A program made the position numbers and the translations under genes. Below are positions 49,664 through 56,587 of a stretch of 56,587 nucleotides of DNA, piece by piece; position 1 is the stretch's first letter, and each line of letters begins with the position of its first letter. Origin of the DNA: an uncultured Veillonella sp. (GTDB lineage: Bacteria > Bacillota > Negativicutes > Veillonellales > Veillonellaceae); NCBI GenBank assembly GCA_902477915.1, contig CABSJA010000007.1:1-56587 (forward strand), given 5' to 3'. The notes beneath the pieces were generated by a model. It worked only from the letters and a program-made list of their open reading frames with translations, did not search any database and was not told the DNA's origin.

Positions 49664-50476
49664 ATGCATATTGACGCACTTATACATACCTTTAGGCTTC
49701 TTGATATCGCTGATATCTTAATCGTTGCTGTAGGTATTTATTACTTATATAAATTGCTTAAAGATACACGGGCCGTTTCTCTTTTGAAAGGTCTCGTTAT
49801 GTTAGCAATTCTAAATTTATTAAGTCATCTGCTAAATCTATATGTTATCAATTGGATTTTGCAACAAAGTATGACTGTTCTTCTCTTCGCATTGCCTGTA
49901 GTATTCCAACCGGAATTGCGCCGTGCTTTGGAACAATTGGGCCGTGGCCGAATTTTTAGCAAGGCACAGAATGTTAACGAAGAGGAAATGGATATGGCCA
50001 TCAATGAAGTGATGGCGGCGGCTCGCGTTATGTCTCGTGAGCACACAGGTGCACTTATCGTTTTTGAACGTGAAGTAGGTCTCAATGATTTCGTTGATAC
50101 AGGTATTTTAATTGATGCTGTATTGAGTCGTGAATTAATTAAAAACATTTTCGTTCCTAGTACACCACTTCATGATGGGGCACTGATCATCCGTGATGGC
50201 CGCATTCGTGCAGCTGGTTGTTTGTTGCCACTAACTGAAGACCGTACATTGAGTACTGAACTTGGTACGCGTCACCGTGCAGCAATTGGTTTGTCTGAAC
50301 AAACAGATGCGGTCGTTGTTGTTGTCAGTGAGGAAACGGGGACAATTTCCTATACCTATGGCGGTCATATTTATCGTCATTTGCCGGAAGATCAAATTAA
50401 AGAAGCGTTGCGTACATTTATGGAACGCCCTCGTCAAACCATTACTGGTATGTGGAAATGGGGGGCAAAAAAATGA
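49664..50476 (+). CDS. cdaA: Diadenylate cyclase CdaA
   Basis: This membrane-bound enzyme makes c-di-AMP from two ATP. Three N-terminal spans (about 12-82) precede the DAC domain with DGA (171-173) and RHR (203-205) motifs. The length of 270 matches CdaA. AAGGAG precedes the ATG. The stop overlaps the cdaR start. The cdaA-cdaR-glmM arrangement links c-di-AMP level to cell-wall precursor synthesis. Confidence 0.96.
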   Translation: MHIDALIHTFRLLDIADILIVAVGIYYLYKLLKDTRAVSLLKGLVMLAILNLLSHLLNLYVINWILQQSMTVLLFALPVVFQPELRRALEQLGRGRIFSKAQNVNEEEMDMAINEVMAAARVMSREHTGALIVFEREVGLNDFVDTGILIDAVLSRELIKNIFVPSTPLHDGALIIRDGRIRAAGCLLPLTEDRTLSTELGTRHRAAIGLSEQTDAVVVVVSEETGTISYTYGGHIYRHLPEDQIKEALRTFMERPRQTITGMWKWGAKK

Positions 50477-51393
50477 TGATACATTTGAAACGCAATTGGC
50501 CAGCTAAGTTATTATCATTGCTAGCGGCCATCGTCATGTGGTTCTTTATTATGCGAGATCAGAACCCTGTGATGGAGGTAACCTATACAGTACCTGTTCA
50601 AGTTCAAAATCTTGACTCTCATTATATTATAGAAGATGCACCGGATGTAGCACGCATTGTGCTTTCAGGTCCTCGCGATACGATTATGTCTATAAAGGCA
50701 GATAATCTTCGCGCATACATTGACGCATCGGGTGTAAAACCAGGTCAAAATAATGTGACAATCGGATTTACACCTCCAGCGGGGATGAGCCTTGTTGAAG
50801 TTAAGCCTGATACTATAACAATTAATGTTGACGAATATGCAGAACGAAAGATACCGGTTGAAATTATTCCAATTGGTAAGTTCTCAGATGATGTTGCTCT
50901 TAAATCGGTAACTATTGTACCGAAAGAGGTAACTGTATCTGGTCGTAAACAGCTTGTTAACGCCGTAAATAAGGTTGTTATGAAGGTTAATATCGCTGGT
51001 CAAACTAAGAACTTTAGTGCTGTTAGTACCTTAGAAGCTTGGGATGTATCTGGTAATGTATTAGATGTACATATCAATCCAAACCAAGGTCAGGCGCAAT
51101 ATGAACTTAACTTATTGCGTAAAGATAAAGCAGTTCCTATTACGGTACCAACTGCGGGAGCGGTAGCTGATGGCTATGAGGTTAAGTCCATATCCGTTAC
51201 ACCAACACAATTAACCGTGACTGGCCGAGAAGAAATGATTGATTCTGTTACAGAAATTCAAACAGAACCAATTGATCTCACTGGTGCAACTAAGGGAATT
51301 CAAGGTAATTACAACTTAGTATTGCCAAGCGGCGTTAATAGTAATGTTACAACAGTACATGTTAAGGTAGATATACAAAAGAAAACTACGTAG
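50473..51393 (+). CDS. cdaR: YbbR-domain regulator CdaR
   Basis: The 306-residue protein has one N-terminal membrane span (WPAKLLSLLAAIVMWFFIM) and an extracytoplasmic part with about three YbbR repeats (each with a V-x-V-P-V and DN-x-A/I-S-G-type pattern, for example RIVLSGPRDTIMSIKADNL). CdaR modulates CdaA in other Firmicutes. The start overlaps the cdaA stop (ATGA), with a GGGGGC stretch as a poor ribosome site, so translation is likely coupled. Confidence 0.92.
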   Translation: MMIHLKRNWPAKLLSLLAAIVMWFFIMRDQNPVMEVTYTVPVQVQNLDSHYIIEDAPDVARIVLSGPRDTIMSIKADNLRAYIDASGVKPGQNNVTIGFTPPAGMSLVEVKPDTITINVDEYAERKIPVEIIPIGKFSDDVALKSVTIVPKEVTVSGRKQLVNAVNKVVMKVNIAGQTKNFSAVSTLEAWDVSGNVLDVHINPNQGQAQYELNLLRKDKAVPITVPTAGAVADGYEVKSISVTPTQLTVTGREEMIDSVTEIQTEPIDLTGATKGIQGNYNLVLPSGVNSNVTTVHVKVDIQKKTT

Positions 51394-51400
51394 CTAAAAA

Positions 51401-51445
51401 AGACCCTAATAGAGTAGATTATATAACTCTATTAGGGTTTGTTTT
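51401..51445 (+). terminator. Intrinsic terminator after cdaR
   Basis: ACCCTAATAGAGT (51403-51415) pairs with ACTCTATTAGGGT (51426-51438), followed by TTGTTTTTA. It separates cdaAR from the oxidoreductase and glmM. Confidence 0.85.
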
Positions 51446-51585
51446 TATTATTCATATATTAGCTTTTATGGTAGTGTTGTATAATAAAGATGTATGACCA
51501 TTTTCTAATAGGTCAGTTATAAAGAATTTAGGTCAAATAATATAGATGTAGTCTATTCTGAAAGGATAGCTTTAATAGGTAACAT

Positions 51586-53184
51586 ATGATTAGAATAATA
51601 AATCTCCGCGTGGCCGTGACGGTTAAGTCGGATATTAAAGAGATTGTAGAAAAGAAGTATCCCCAGCTACGTGGAGCCATTGAAACAATTCACGTTGTGC
51701 GACGTGCTGTAGATGCTCGTAAAAAACCTAATATTGTATTTGTATATACTTTGTTTGTTGAGGTTCAAAAAGAAGCTCAAATTATGAAAAAATTAGGTAA
51801 ACAAAAGGACGTATCTGTGTTCACTCCAGAGGATCCAGAACCTATCGTATATGGCAATGTGCCTTTAGCACATCGTCCTGTAGTAATGGGCTTTGGGCCG
51901 GCAGGTATGTTAGCGGCTTTTTACCTAGCTCGTGAAGGGTACCGTCCAATCGTTCTTGAACGAGGTCAAGATGTCGATACTCGTAGTCAAGATGTAGAAA
52001 CATTTTGGAAAGAGGGCGTATTTAAGCCTGAATCGAATGTACAATTTGGCGAAGGCGGTGCAGGTACCTTCTCAGATGGTAAATTGACAACTCGCGTTAC
52101 TCATCCTAGATTGCACGAGATCTCTAAATACTTTGTTGAATTTGGTGCACCTGAAGAAATCTTATATAAACATAAACCTCACGTAGGTACAGATAAGTTG
52201 CGTACCATGGTAAAAGCTATGCGTGAACGCATCATTGAGTGGGGCGGTGAAGTTCGCTTTGGCGCCAAAGTAACTGATTTGTTCATTGAAAATGATCGTA
52301 TCGTGGGTGTTGAAGTTAATGGTAACGAGCGCATCGATACGACGGTTGTGCTTTCTGGTGTAGGCCATAGTGCACGTGATACGTATGAAATGCTACATAA
52401 ACGCAATGTAGAAATGACAGCAAAACCATTTGCTATTGGTGTTCGTATAGAGCATGATCAAGCTGTTATCGACGAGTCCCAATATGGTGTAGAACCTTCC
52501 AGCTTGGGCCTTGGTGCCGCAGAATACTCCCTTGTGTATCACGATAAAGAAACAGGCCGTACTGCGTATAGCTTCTGTATGTGCCCAGGTGGTCAAGTTG
52601 TGGCCTCTGCATCCGAAAATGGGGGCGTTGTTGTGAATGGCATGAGCCTATATGCTCGTGATAGCGGTGTTGCGAACAGTGCTATCGTAGTTAACGTAGG
52701 CCCAGAAGATTTCGGTAATCATCCACTGGATGGTGTAGCATTCCAACGTGAATGGGAGCGCAAAGCTTATGAATTAGGTGGCTCTAACTTCCATGCACCA
52801 GCACAAACAGTAGGTCAATTTTTAGGGCTTTCACAAGCACCAAGCGTACAAGATAGCACCTATAGCTATGAACCAGGTGTAGTAAATTGCGATTTACATG
52901 ATTGCTTACCACCATTCGTAACGTCTGTATTGGAACGGGCTTTGCCATATTGGGGACGACGCATTCATGGATTTGATGATCCTGCAGTATGTATGACGGG
53001 CGTTGAAACGCGTACCTCAGCACCACTTCGCATGGGACGCAATGAAGACCGCGTTTCTCCGACTGTAGGTGGATTCTACCCTATGGGTGAAGGCGCTGGC
53101 TATGCAGGTGGCATTATGAGTGCAGCCCTTGATGGAGCCGAAACGGCTATCTTATGTATGGCAAAATATGCAAAACCTAACTAG
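51586..53184 (+). CDS. FAD-dependent oxidoreductase (COG2509 type)
   Basis: The 532-residue flavoprotein has an N-terminal about 90-residue domain, then dinucleotide-binding VVMGFGPAGMLAAFYLAREG (about 103-122), FGEGGAGTFSDGKLTTR, IGVRIEHDQ, MCPGGQVV and GEGAGYAGGI at the end. The GGAGTFSDGKLTTR block is the hallmark of COG2509 uncharacterised FAD-dependent dehydrogenases. Cofactor FAD is clear, substrate unknown. The ribosome site is weak (TAGGT). It lies between cdaR and glmM, with a terminator on the cdaR side. Confidence 0.88.
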   Translation: MIRIINLRVAVTVKSDIKEIVEKKYPQLRGAIETIHVVRRAVDARKKPNIVFVYTLFVEVQKEAQIMKKLGKQKDVSVFTPEDPEPIVYGNVPLAHRPVVMGFGPAGMLAAFYLAREGYRPIVLERGQDVDTRSQDVETFWKEGVFKPESNVQFGEGGAGTFSDGKLTTRVTHPRLHEISKYFVEFGAPEEILYKHKPHVGTDKLRTMVKAMRERIIEWGGEVRFGAKVTDLFIENDRIVGVEVNGNERIDTTVVLSGVGHSARDTYEMLHKRNVEMTAKPFAIGVRIEHDQAVIDESQYGVEPSSLGLGAAEYSLVYHDKETGRTAYSFCMCPGGQVVASASENGGVVVNGMSLYARDSGVANSAIVVNVGPEDFGNHPLDGVAFQREWERKAYELGGSNFHAPAQTVGQFLGLSQAPSVQDSTYSYEPGVVNCDLHDCLPPFVTSVLERALPYWGRRIHGFDDPAVCMTGVETRTSAPLRMGRNEDRVSPTVGGFYPMGEGAGYAGGIMSAALDGAETAILCMAKYAKPN

Positions 53185-53286
53185 TTAGTAGCAGAATATA
53201 TTGTAAAAGAAACTACAGTATAGGTTCATATTGATACTGTAAAATAATATATCTGTATAGTATCTATATGTGTAGTGTATATATTG

Positions 53287-53334
53287 TGATATAATACACA
53301 ACAGTGAATATATGAGGATTTGTGACTTTCACAA
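53287..53334 (+). promoter_or_regulatory. glmM extended -10 promoter and downstream palindrome
   Basis: TGATATAAT (53287-53295) is an extended -10. In the leader, TTGTGACTTTCACAA (53320-53334) is a perfect palindrome of two TTGTGA arms around CTT, located between promoter and ribosome site AGAGGAGG. One arm plus spacer equals the TTGTGAAAG motif found elsewhere. Confidence 0.6.
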
Positions 53335-53353
53335 TCCCTAGAGGAGGATAATT

Positions 53354-54706
53354 ATGGCTCGTTTATTTGGTACAGATGGTGTACGTGGTGTTGTTAATGA
53401 ATTTTTAACACCTGAATTAGCCTATCATTTAGGCCGTGCAGCGGCTACATATTTTGGTAAAGAAAAAGACCATCCTACATTCTTGATTGGTCGTGATACG
53501 CGTATTTCTGGCTCTATGCTTGAAAGTGCGTTAGCATCCGGTATTTGCTCTGTTGGTGGCAATGTTGTAATTGCCGGTGTTATTCCGACTCCTGCAGTAG
53601 CTTACCTTGTACGTCAACAAGGCTTTGATGCAGGTGCTGTTATTTCTGCATCTCATAATCCATATCCAGATAATGGTATTAAATTCTTTGATGGCAATGG
53701 CTATAAATTGCCAGATGAAGTAGAAGATCAATTAGAACAATATGTTCGTCAAAGTGCAGATAATGAATTGCCACGTCCTACAGGTGATGGCATTGGTACC
53801 ATTGAGTACAATAGCAATTTAGCTCATTTCTACGCTCACTTTGTTCGCCACACAGTTGATACATCCCTTGAAGGTTTGACTATCGTATATGATGGTGCGA
53901 ACGGTGCTGCATCTAGCGTAGGTCCTGAAATTTTATCTGGCCTTGGCGCTAAAGTAATCAACATCAATGTAAATCCAGATGGCTTGAATATCAATCATCA
54001 CTGTGGTTCTACCCATATCGAAGGCTTACAAGTGGCTGTACAACAACACAATGCAGACCTTGGTATCGCTAACGATGGTGATGCGGACCGTTGCTTGTTG
54101 GTAGATGAAAAAGGACAAATTCTCGATGGCGACCAAATCATGCTATTGTGTGCTCTTAAATTGAAAGAAGAAGGCAAACTTAAAGGCGATACAGTAGTTG
54201 GTACTGTTATGAGTAATATTGGGTTCCATAAAGCAGCAGAAGAACTTGGTATGAAAACTGTGTCTACTGCAGTTGGTGACCGCTATGTATTGGAATACAT
54301 GCGTGAGCATGACCTCTCCGTTGGTGGTGAACAATCTGGTCACGTAATCTTCTTAGATCACAATACAACTGGTGACGGTATGTTAACAGCTGTGCAAGTA
54401 GCGGCTCTTATGAAAGAAAAAAATCAACCGCTTTCTGAGCTTGCTAGCATTATGACAAAATACCCACAAGTATTAGTAAACGTTCGCGTTGCTACTAAAA
54501 CAGGCTGGGAAGATAATGATCTTATTAAAGCTGCTATCGTAACCGCTGAAGGTGAACTTGGTGATGAAGGTCGCGTTCTTGTACGTGCATCCGGTACAGA
54601 ACCACTCATCCGCGTAATGGCCGAAGGTCCAGACCAAGAAGCGTTACAATCCCTATGCCAAGAAATCGCTGATATTATCGGTAGAGAACAAGGGTTAGCG
54701 GAATAA
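53354..54706 (+). CDS. glmM: Phosphoglucosamine mutase
   Basis: The 450-residue enzyme converts glucosamine-6-phosphate to glucosamine-1-phosphate for UDP-GlcNAc synthesis. Active-site Ser100 is in ISASHNPYPDNG, the Mg-binding loop is NDGDADR (about 240) and the substrate loop is GGEQSGH. The C-terminal phosphate-binding RASGTEPLIRVM is intact. AGAGGAGG precedes the ATG. It is linked to cdaA/cdaR by position, and to the ribozyme/glmS at the window end by pathway. Confidence 0.97.
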   Translation: MARLFGTDGVRGVVNEFLTPELAYHLGRAAATYFGKEKDHPTFLIGRDTRISGSMLESALASGICSVGGNVVIAGVIPTPAVAYLVRQQGFDAGAVISASHNPYPDNGIKFFDGNGYKLPDEVEDQLEQYVRQSADNELPRPTGDGIGTIEYNSNLAHFYAHFVRHTVDTSLEGLTIVYDGANGAASSVGPEILSGLGAKVININVNPDGLNINHHCGSTHIEGLQVAVQQHNADLGIANDGDADRCLLVDEKGQILDGDQIMLLCALKLKEEGKLKGDTVVGTVMSNIGFHKAAEELGMKTVSTAVGDRYVLEYMREHDLSVGGEQSGHVIFLDHNTTGDGMLTAVQVAALMKEKNQPLSELASIMTKYPQVLVNVRVATKTGWEDNDLIKAAIVTAEGELGDEGRVLVRASGTEPLIRVMAEGPDQEALQSLCQEIADIIGREQGLAE

Positions 54707-54715
54707 AAGTAGGGT

Positions 54716-54802
54716 GTGAGGCGGCTGAGGAGCTTGCGACGATGAAGCCCACACATCACTTTGTTCCGAGCGTAAGATTTTGCGAAGCAAAATCCACAGC
54801 GA
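54716..54802. repeat. Hairpin-bearing intergenic element
   Basis: After glmM a GC-richer segment contains GATTTTGC (54776-54783) and GCAAAATC (54787-54794) as a tight hairpin with GAA loop. This nests inside GTTCC (about 54763) and GGAAC (about 54804) arms. It has no coding sense and no T run. Composition differs from surrounding AT-rich spacers, as for a dispersed repeat. Confidence 0.5.
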
Positions 54803-54830
54803 GGAACCATCTTTACTAAGATTAAACTAA

Positions 54831-54878
54831 AAAAGCACTACTTTGAATTGTAATCATTCAGAGTAGTGCTTTTTATTA
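54831..54878. terminator. Bidirectional intrinsic terminator
   Basis: An 18-bp near-perfect stem, AAAAGCACTACTTTGAAT (54831-54848) with ATTCAGAGTAGTGCTTTT (54857-54874), serves convergent glmM and the beta-helix gene. Confidence 0.88.
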
Positions 54879-56258
54879 TTTATCAGCCACAACGAGTTTA
54901 TATCCATTCAAGTGAATGTTACTGCCTGTTGTGTCTTCGTTAGTTAAGGATTTTACATAGCTGTTGCCTGTGAGTGTCCAGGTAGAGTCTTTGCTGAGTT
55001 TCATTGTAATTTCTTTAGCTGTGTTGTCTGTGTTTACAGCGCCTACGAGGCTGGATCCATTAGTCATGTCTAGTGCGACAGTGCTGATGGAGTCGGCTAC
55101 GATGTTACCGTTAAGTTCTTGGTTGGATGCGCGAAGTGTGAGGTGACCACCATTTTCACCATCTTTGCCCCAGCGGGAGTCTGCTGCTGCTTTCACCAGC
55201 GTCGTAGTATTTGGCGTTACAATCGTGTTGCCTGTAAGGTCCGCTTCGGCTGTGGTGTTATTTACATAGATGAACGCACCTGTACCATGAGTTGTAAGTG
55301 TGTTATTTTCCGCTTTTAAACGAGCAATACCGCTTTCAGCATCACCGGAGAAACTTTGGTAAAGCATGAAGCCATTATCGTGGTAGCCTGTAACATTAGA
55401 GTTCGTAAGGGTAATGGAGTTTTTACCTTCTACGACGCCTATTTCACTTTTGTTAGCTACGCCGTTGATACTGTTTGCTGTAATATTGCCGGTGGAGTAG
55501 ATAACAGGGCTACCCGCACCATAGGTTGTTAGCTTGGCTGCCTCAGCATTAATGGTGCCTTCGCCACGGTCTGTAGCGAGTGTAGCAGAGTGAGCTCCTT
55601 CAGTCGTAATGGTTAAATTTTTGCCGTTTACAGTGCCCTTGTAGGTTGCATCTAAGCCGCGAGAGGAGTCGCCCTTAGTGTGAATATTTGTATTTTCTAC
55701 ATTAATGACAGAGCCTTCGCCAGTGGCAAATACCGCATTAGAGCCAATGCTATTAGATGTGATATTACTATTTTTAATGCTCGTTTGGCTGCCTTCGATG
55801 CCGAGTACTACTGCATTTTGTCCACGGAAGTTACTGTTGTCATCATTTGTGGTGTTGCCCTGTTTATCAAATACGCTACTATCGATGGTGATAGTGGCTT
55901 TGTTTTTTCCGATGAAAGCATTTTGGTCGCTTGTAGTATTGTCGAACCGTTGGTGTTCTAATGTTTGATTTTCGCTAATCACAGATGTGCCTTTGAAAGT
56001 ACTAGGATCGGCTTCCTTATGAGGCGTTGGTTCATTAATTTCTCCTGTCTTTACATCATCTGGTCTAGGTACATCGTTTTTAGGTGTATTAGCGTTAGGC
56101 ACATCAGCCTTAGGGGCAGATATGCTTTGCGTTGGAACATTAGCTTGTATTGGTTCTGCACCAAAGGTAGGGGCGAATGCGAGTGCTGCGAGGGCGCCGC
56201 CCGCTAAAGCTGGAACGATGAAACGTCTTAAAGTTTTATAATTACGTGAATGTGTCAT
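54876..56258 (-). CDS. Secreted beta-helix repeat protein (adhesin-like)
   Basis: The 460-residue protein has a signal peptide (to about residue 33, FAPTFGAEP), a Pro/Asn-rich low-complexity region (residues 35-85), then a long Asn/Thr/Ser/Gly-rich region of short repeats such as NAVVLGIEGSQTSIKNSNI, GSVINVENTNIHTKG and KNLTITTEGAHS. This pattern is typical of right-handed parallel beta-helices, as in autotransporter passengers and pectate-lyase folds. No C-terminal beta-barrel, LPXTG or SLH domain is present, so anchoring is unclear. GGAGG precedes the ATG. Function could be adhesion or surface structure. Confidence 0.75.
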   Translation of the reverse strand: MTHSRNYKTLRRFIVPALAGGALAALAFAPTFGAEPIQANVPTQSISAPKADVPNANTPKNDVPRPDDVKTGEINEPTPHKEADPSTFKGTSVISENQTLEHQRFDNTTSDQNAFIGKNKATITIDSSVFDKQGNTTNDDNSNFRGQNAVVLGIEGSQTSIKNSNITSNSIGSNAVFATGEGSVINVENTNIHTKGDSSRGLDATYKGTVNGKNLTITTEGAHSATLATDRGEGTINAEAAKLTTYGAGSPVIYSTGNITANSINGVANKSEIGVVEGKNSITLTNSNVTGYHDNGFMLYQSFSGDAESGIARLKAENNTLTTHGTGAFIYVNNTTAEADLTGNTIVTPNTTTLVKAAADSRWGKDGENGGHLTLRASNQELNGNIVADSISTVALDMTNGSSLVGAVNTDNTAKEITMKLSKDSTWTLTGNSYVKSLTNEDTTGSNIHLNGYKLVVADK

Positions 56259-56417
56259 ATATAATAACCTCCAAATATTTATTGCGCGATAAAATCGAAT
56301 TGTGTAAAATTAAGATTGTAAGAAGTATAGTAATTATCTGTGAAAATAGTATGAATGATGCATGGGATTTATAAACAGATATTAACTGTGATGTTTAGAT
56401 ATGTCGATGAGGATATC

Positions 56418-56447
56418 TTGCTTTCACCATTACTTATCACGTATAAT
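56418..56447 (+). promoter_or_regulatory. Putative glmS promoter
   Basis: TTGCTT (56418-56423), an 18-nt spacer and TATAAT (56442-56447), about 100 nt before the ribozyme cleavage site. Confidence 0.5.
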
Positions 56448-56494
56448 ATAGATTGGTATATGATGTATACTATAGATTGGTATATGATGTATAC
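56447..56494. repeat. Perfect 24-bp tandem duplication
   Basis: Positions 56447-56470 and 56471-56494 are identical, each reading TATAGATTGG then TATATGATGTATAC. The repeat begins at the -10 box and may vary in copy number between strains. Confidence 0.9.
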
Positions 56495-56549
56495 TATTAA
56501 GATCTGCCGAATCTTATAGAAAGGAGTTCCCTAATTCGTAAAGGCGAAT

Positions 56550-56587
56550 AGCGCAAGTACCCACGAAGGCAGTCGTTAGGGTAGACG
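56550..56587 (+). ncRNA. glmS ribozyme, 5' portion (truncated by window end)
   Basis: The glmS self-cleaving riboswitch is cut before GCGC in the conserved AGCGC followed by a G-x-AC; here AGCGCAAGTAC is at 56550-56560, so cleavage would fall between A56550 and G56551. P2 follows: ACCC (56559-56562) with GGGT (56579-56582) and ACGA (56563-56566) with TCGT (56573-56576), then AGACG, matching the start of the conserved GACGAGG. GlcN6P would trigger cleavage and lower glmS expression. The catalytic core and glmS lie outside the window. The leader hairpin ATTCG/CGAAT (56534-56549) precedes the cut. Confidence 0.72.

Noticed and set aside
1..56587. Prophage, integrative element or toxin-antitoxin island
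   Set aside because: No integrase, phage structural gene, att repeat or paired toxin-antitoxin genes were found; Fic is self-regulated and IS200 is the only mobile gene.

Overview
The window looks like a chromosomal segment of a Veillonella-type organism: a diderm, anaerobic, low-GC Firmicute of the Negativicutes. This rests on gene content and order, since no database was searched. Pointers include a cdaA-cdaR-glmM cell-wall/c-di-AMP cluster, an anaerobic pyruvate formate-lyase locus, and a three-subunit molybdenum hydroxylase with cytidylyltransferase-type cofactor genes (an MCD-containing xanthine dehydrogenase has been described from Veillonella atypica). Short secreted PepSY proteins and a complete O-acetylhomoserine methionine route fit as well. 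Coding density is high. Most genes have strong AGGAGG-type ribosome binding sites, and several promoters are of the extended -10 type (TGATATAAT).

Layout. 1-4.5 kb: tail of an unknown gene, a class III Fic AMP-transferase, and five consecutive small polytopic membrane proteins that look like diverged Yip1-type paralogues. 4.5-8.3 kb: a FliB-like cysteine-rich protein and two secreted PepSY proteins, the second split by a frameshift at an A9 tract. 8.3-15.4 kb: alr, a glycerate-dehydrogenase-like enzyme, pflA, a pyruvate formate-lyase encoded as two proteins (catalytic body plus a separate 79-residue glycyl-radical subunit), and an EamA exporter. 15.6-19.4 kb: metNIQ methionine importer, an IS200-type insertion, and a decayed ABC-transporter tail. 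19.4-22.1 kb: a DASS anion transporter, a PACE efflux protein and an ECF-S-like protein. 22.2-27.2 kb: methionine/cysteine biosynthesis (two trans-sulfuration enzymes, acetyl-type metA, metY). 27.5-34.4 kb: a third PepSY protein with a long CA-rich 3' UTR, bioY, a three-gene COG0523 GTPase/permease operon (one member a GTPase-permease fusion), and pepD. 34.7-41.5 kb: pncB-nadE (NAD salvage), asparaginase, CbiZ (cobinamide salvage), MscS, a D,D-carboxypeptidase and an HD nucleotidase. 41.6-49.6 kb: a QueG-like Fe-S protein, then an eight-gene molybdenum hydroxylase operon including yqeC, mocA, yqeB and an XdhC protein split into two genes. 49.6-54.7 kb: cdaA, cdaR, an FAD oxidoreductase and glmM. 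54.9-56.6 kb: a secreted beta-helix protein on the minus strand and, at the very end, the start of what looks like a glmS ribozyme, implying glmS just outside the window.

Themes. Several enzymes are split relative to their usual form (PFL, XdhC), one is fused (GTPase-permease), and one secreted protein is frameshifted at a homopolymer. The methionine genes form a coherent uptake-plus-synthesis block: Glu111 in MetA predicts O-acetylhomoserine, which the downstream MetY can use. No CRISPR array, rRNA, tRNA or prophage was seen; the only mobile element recognised is the IS200-like insertion.
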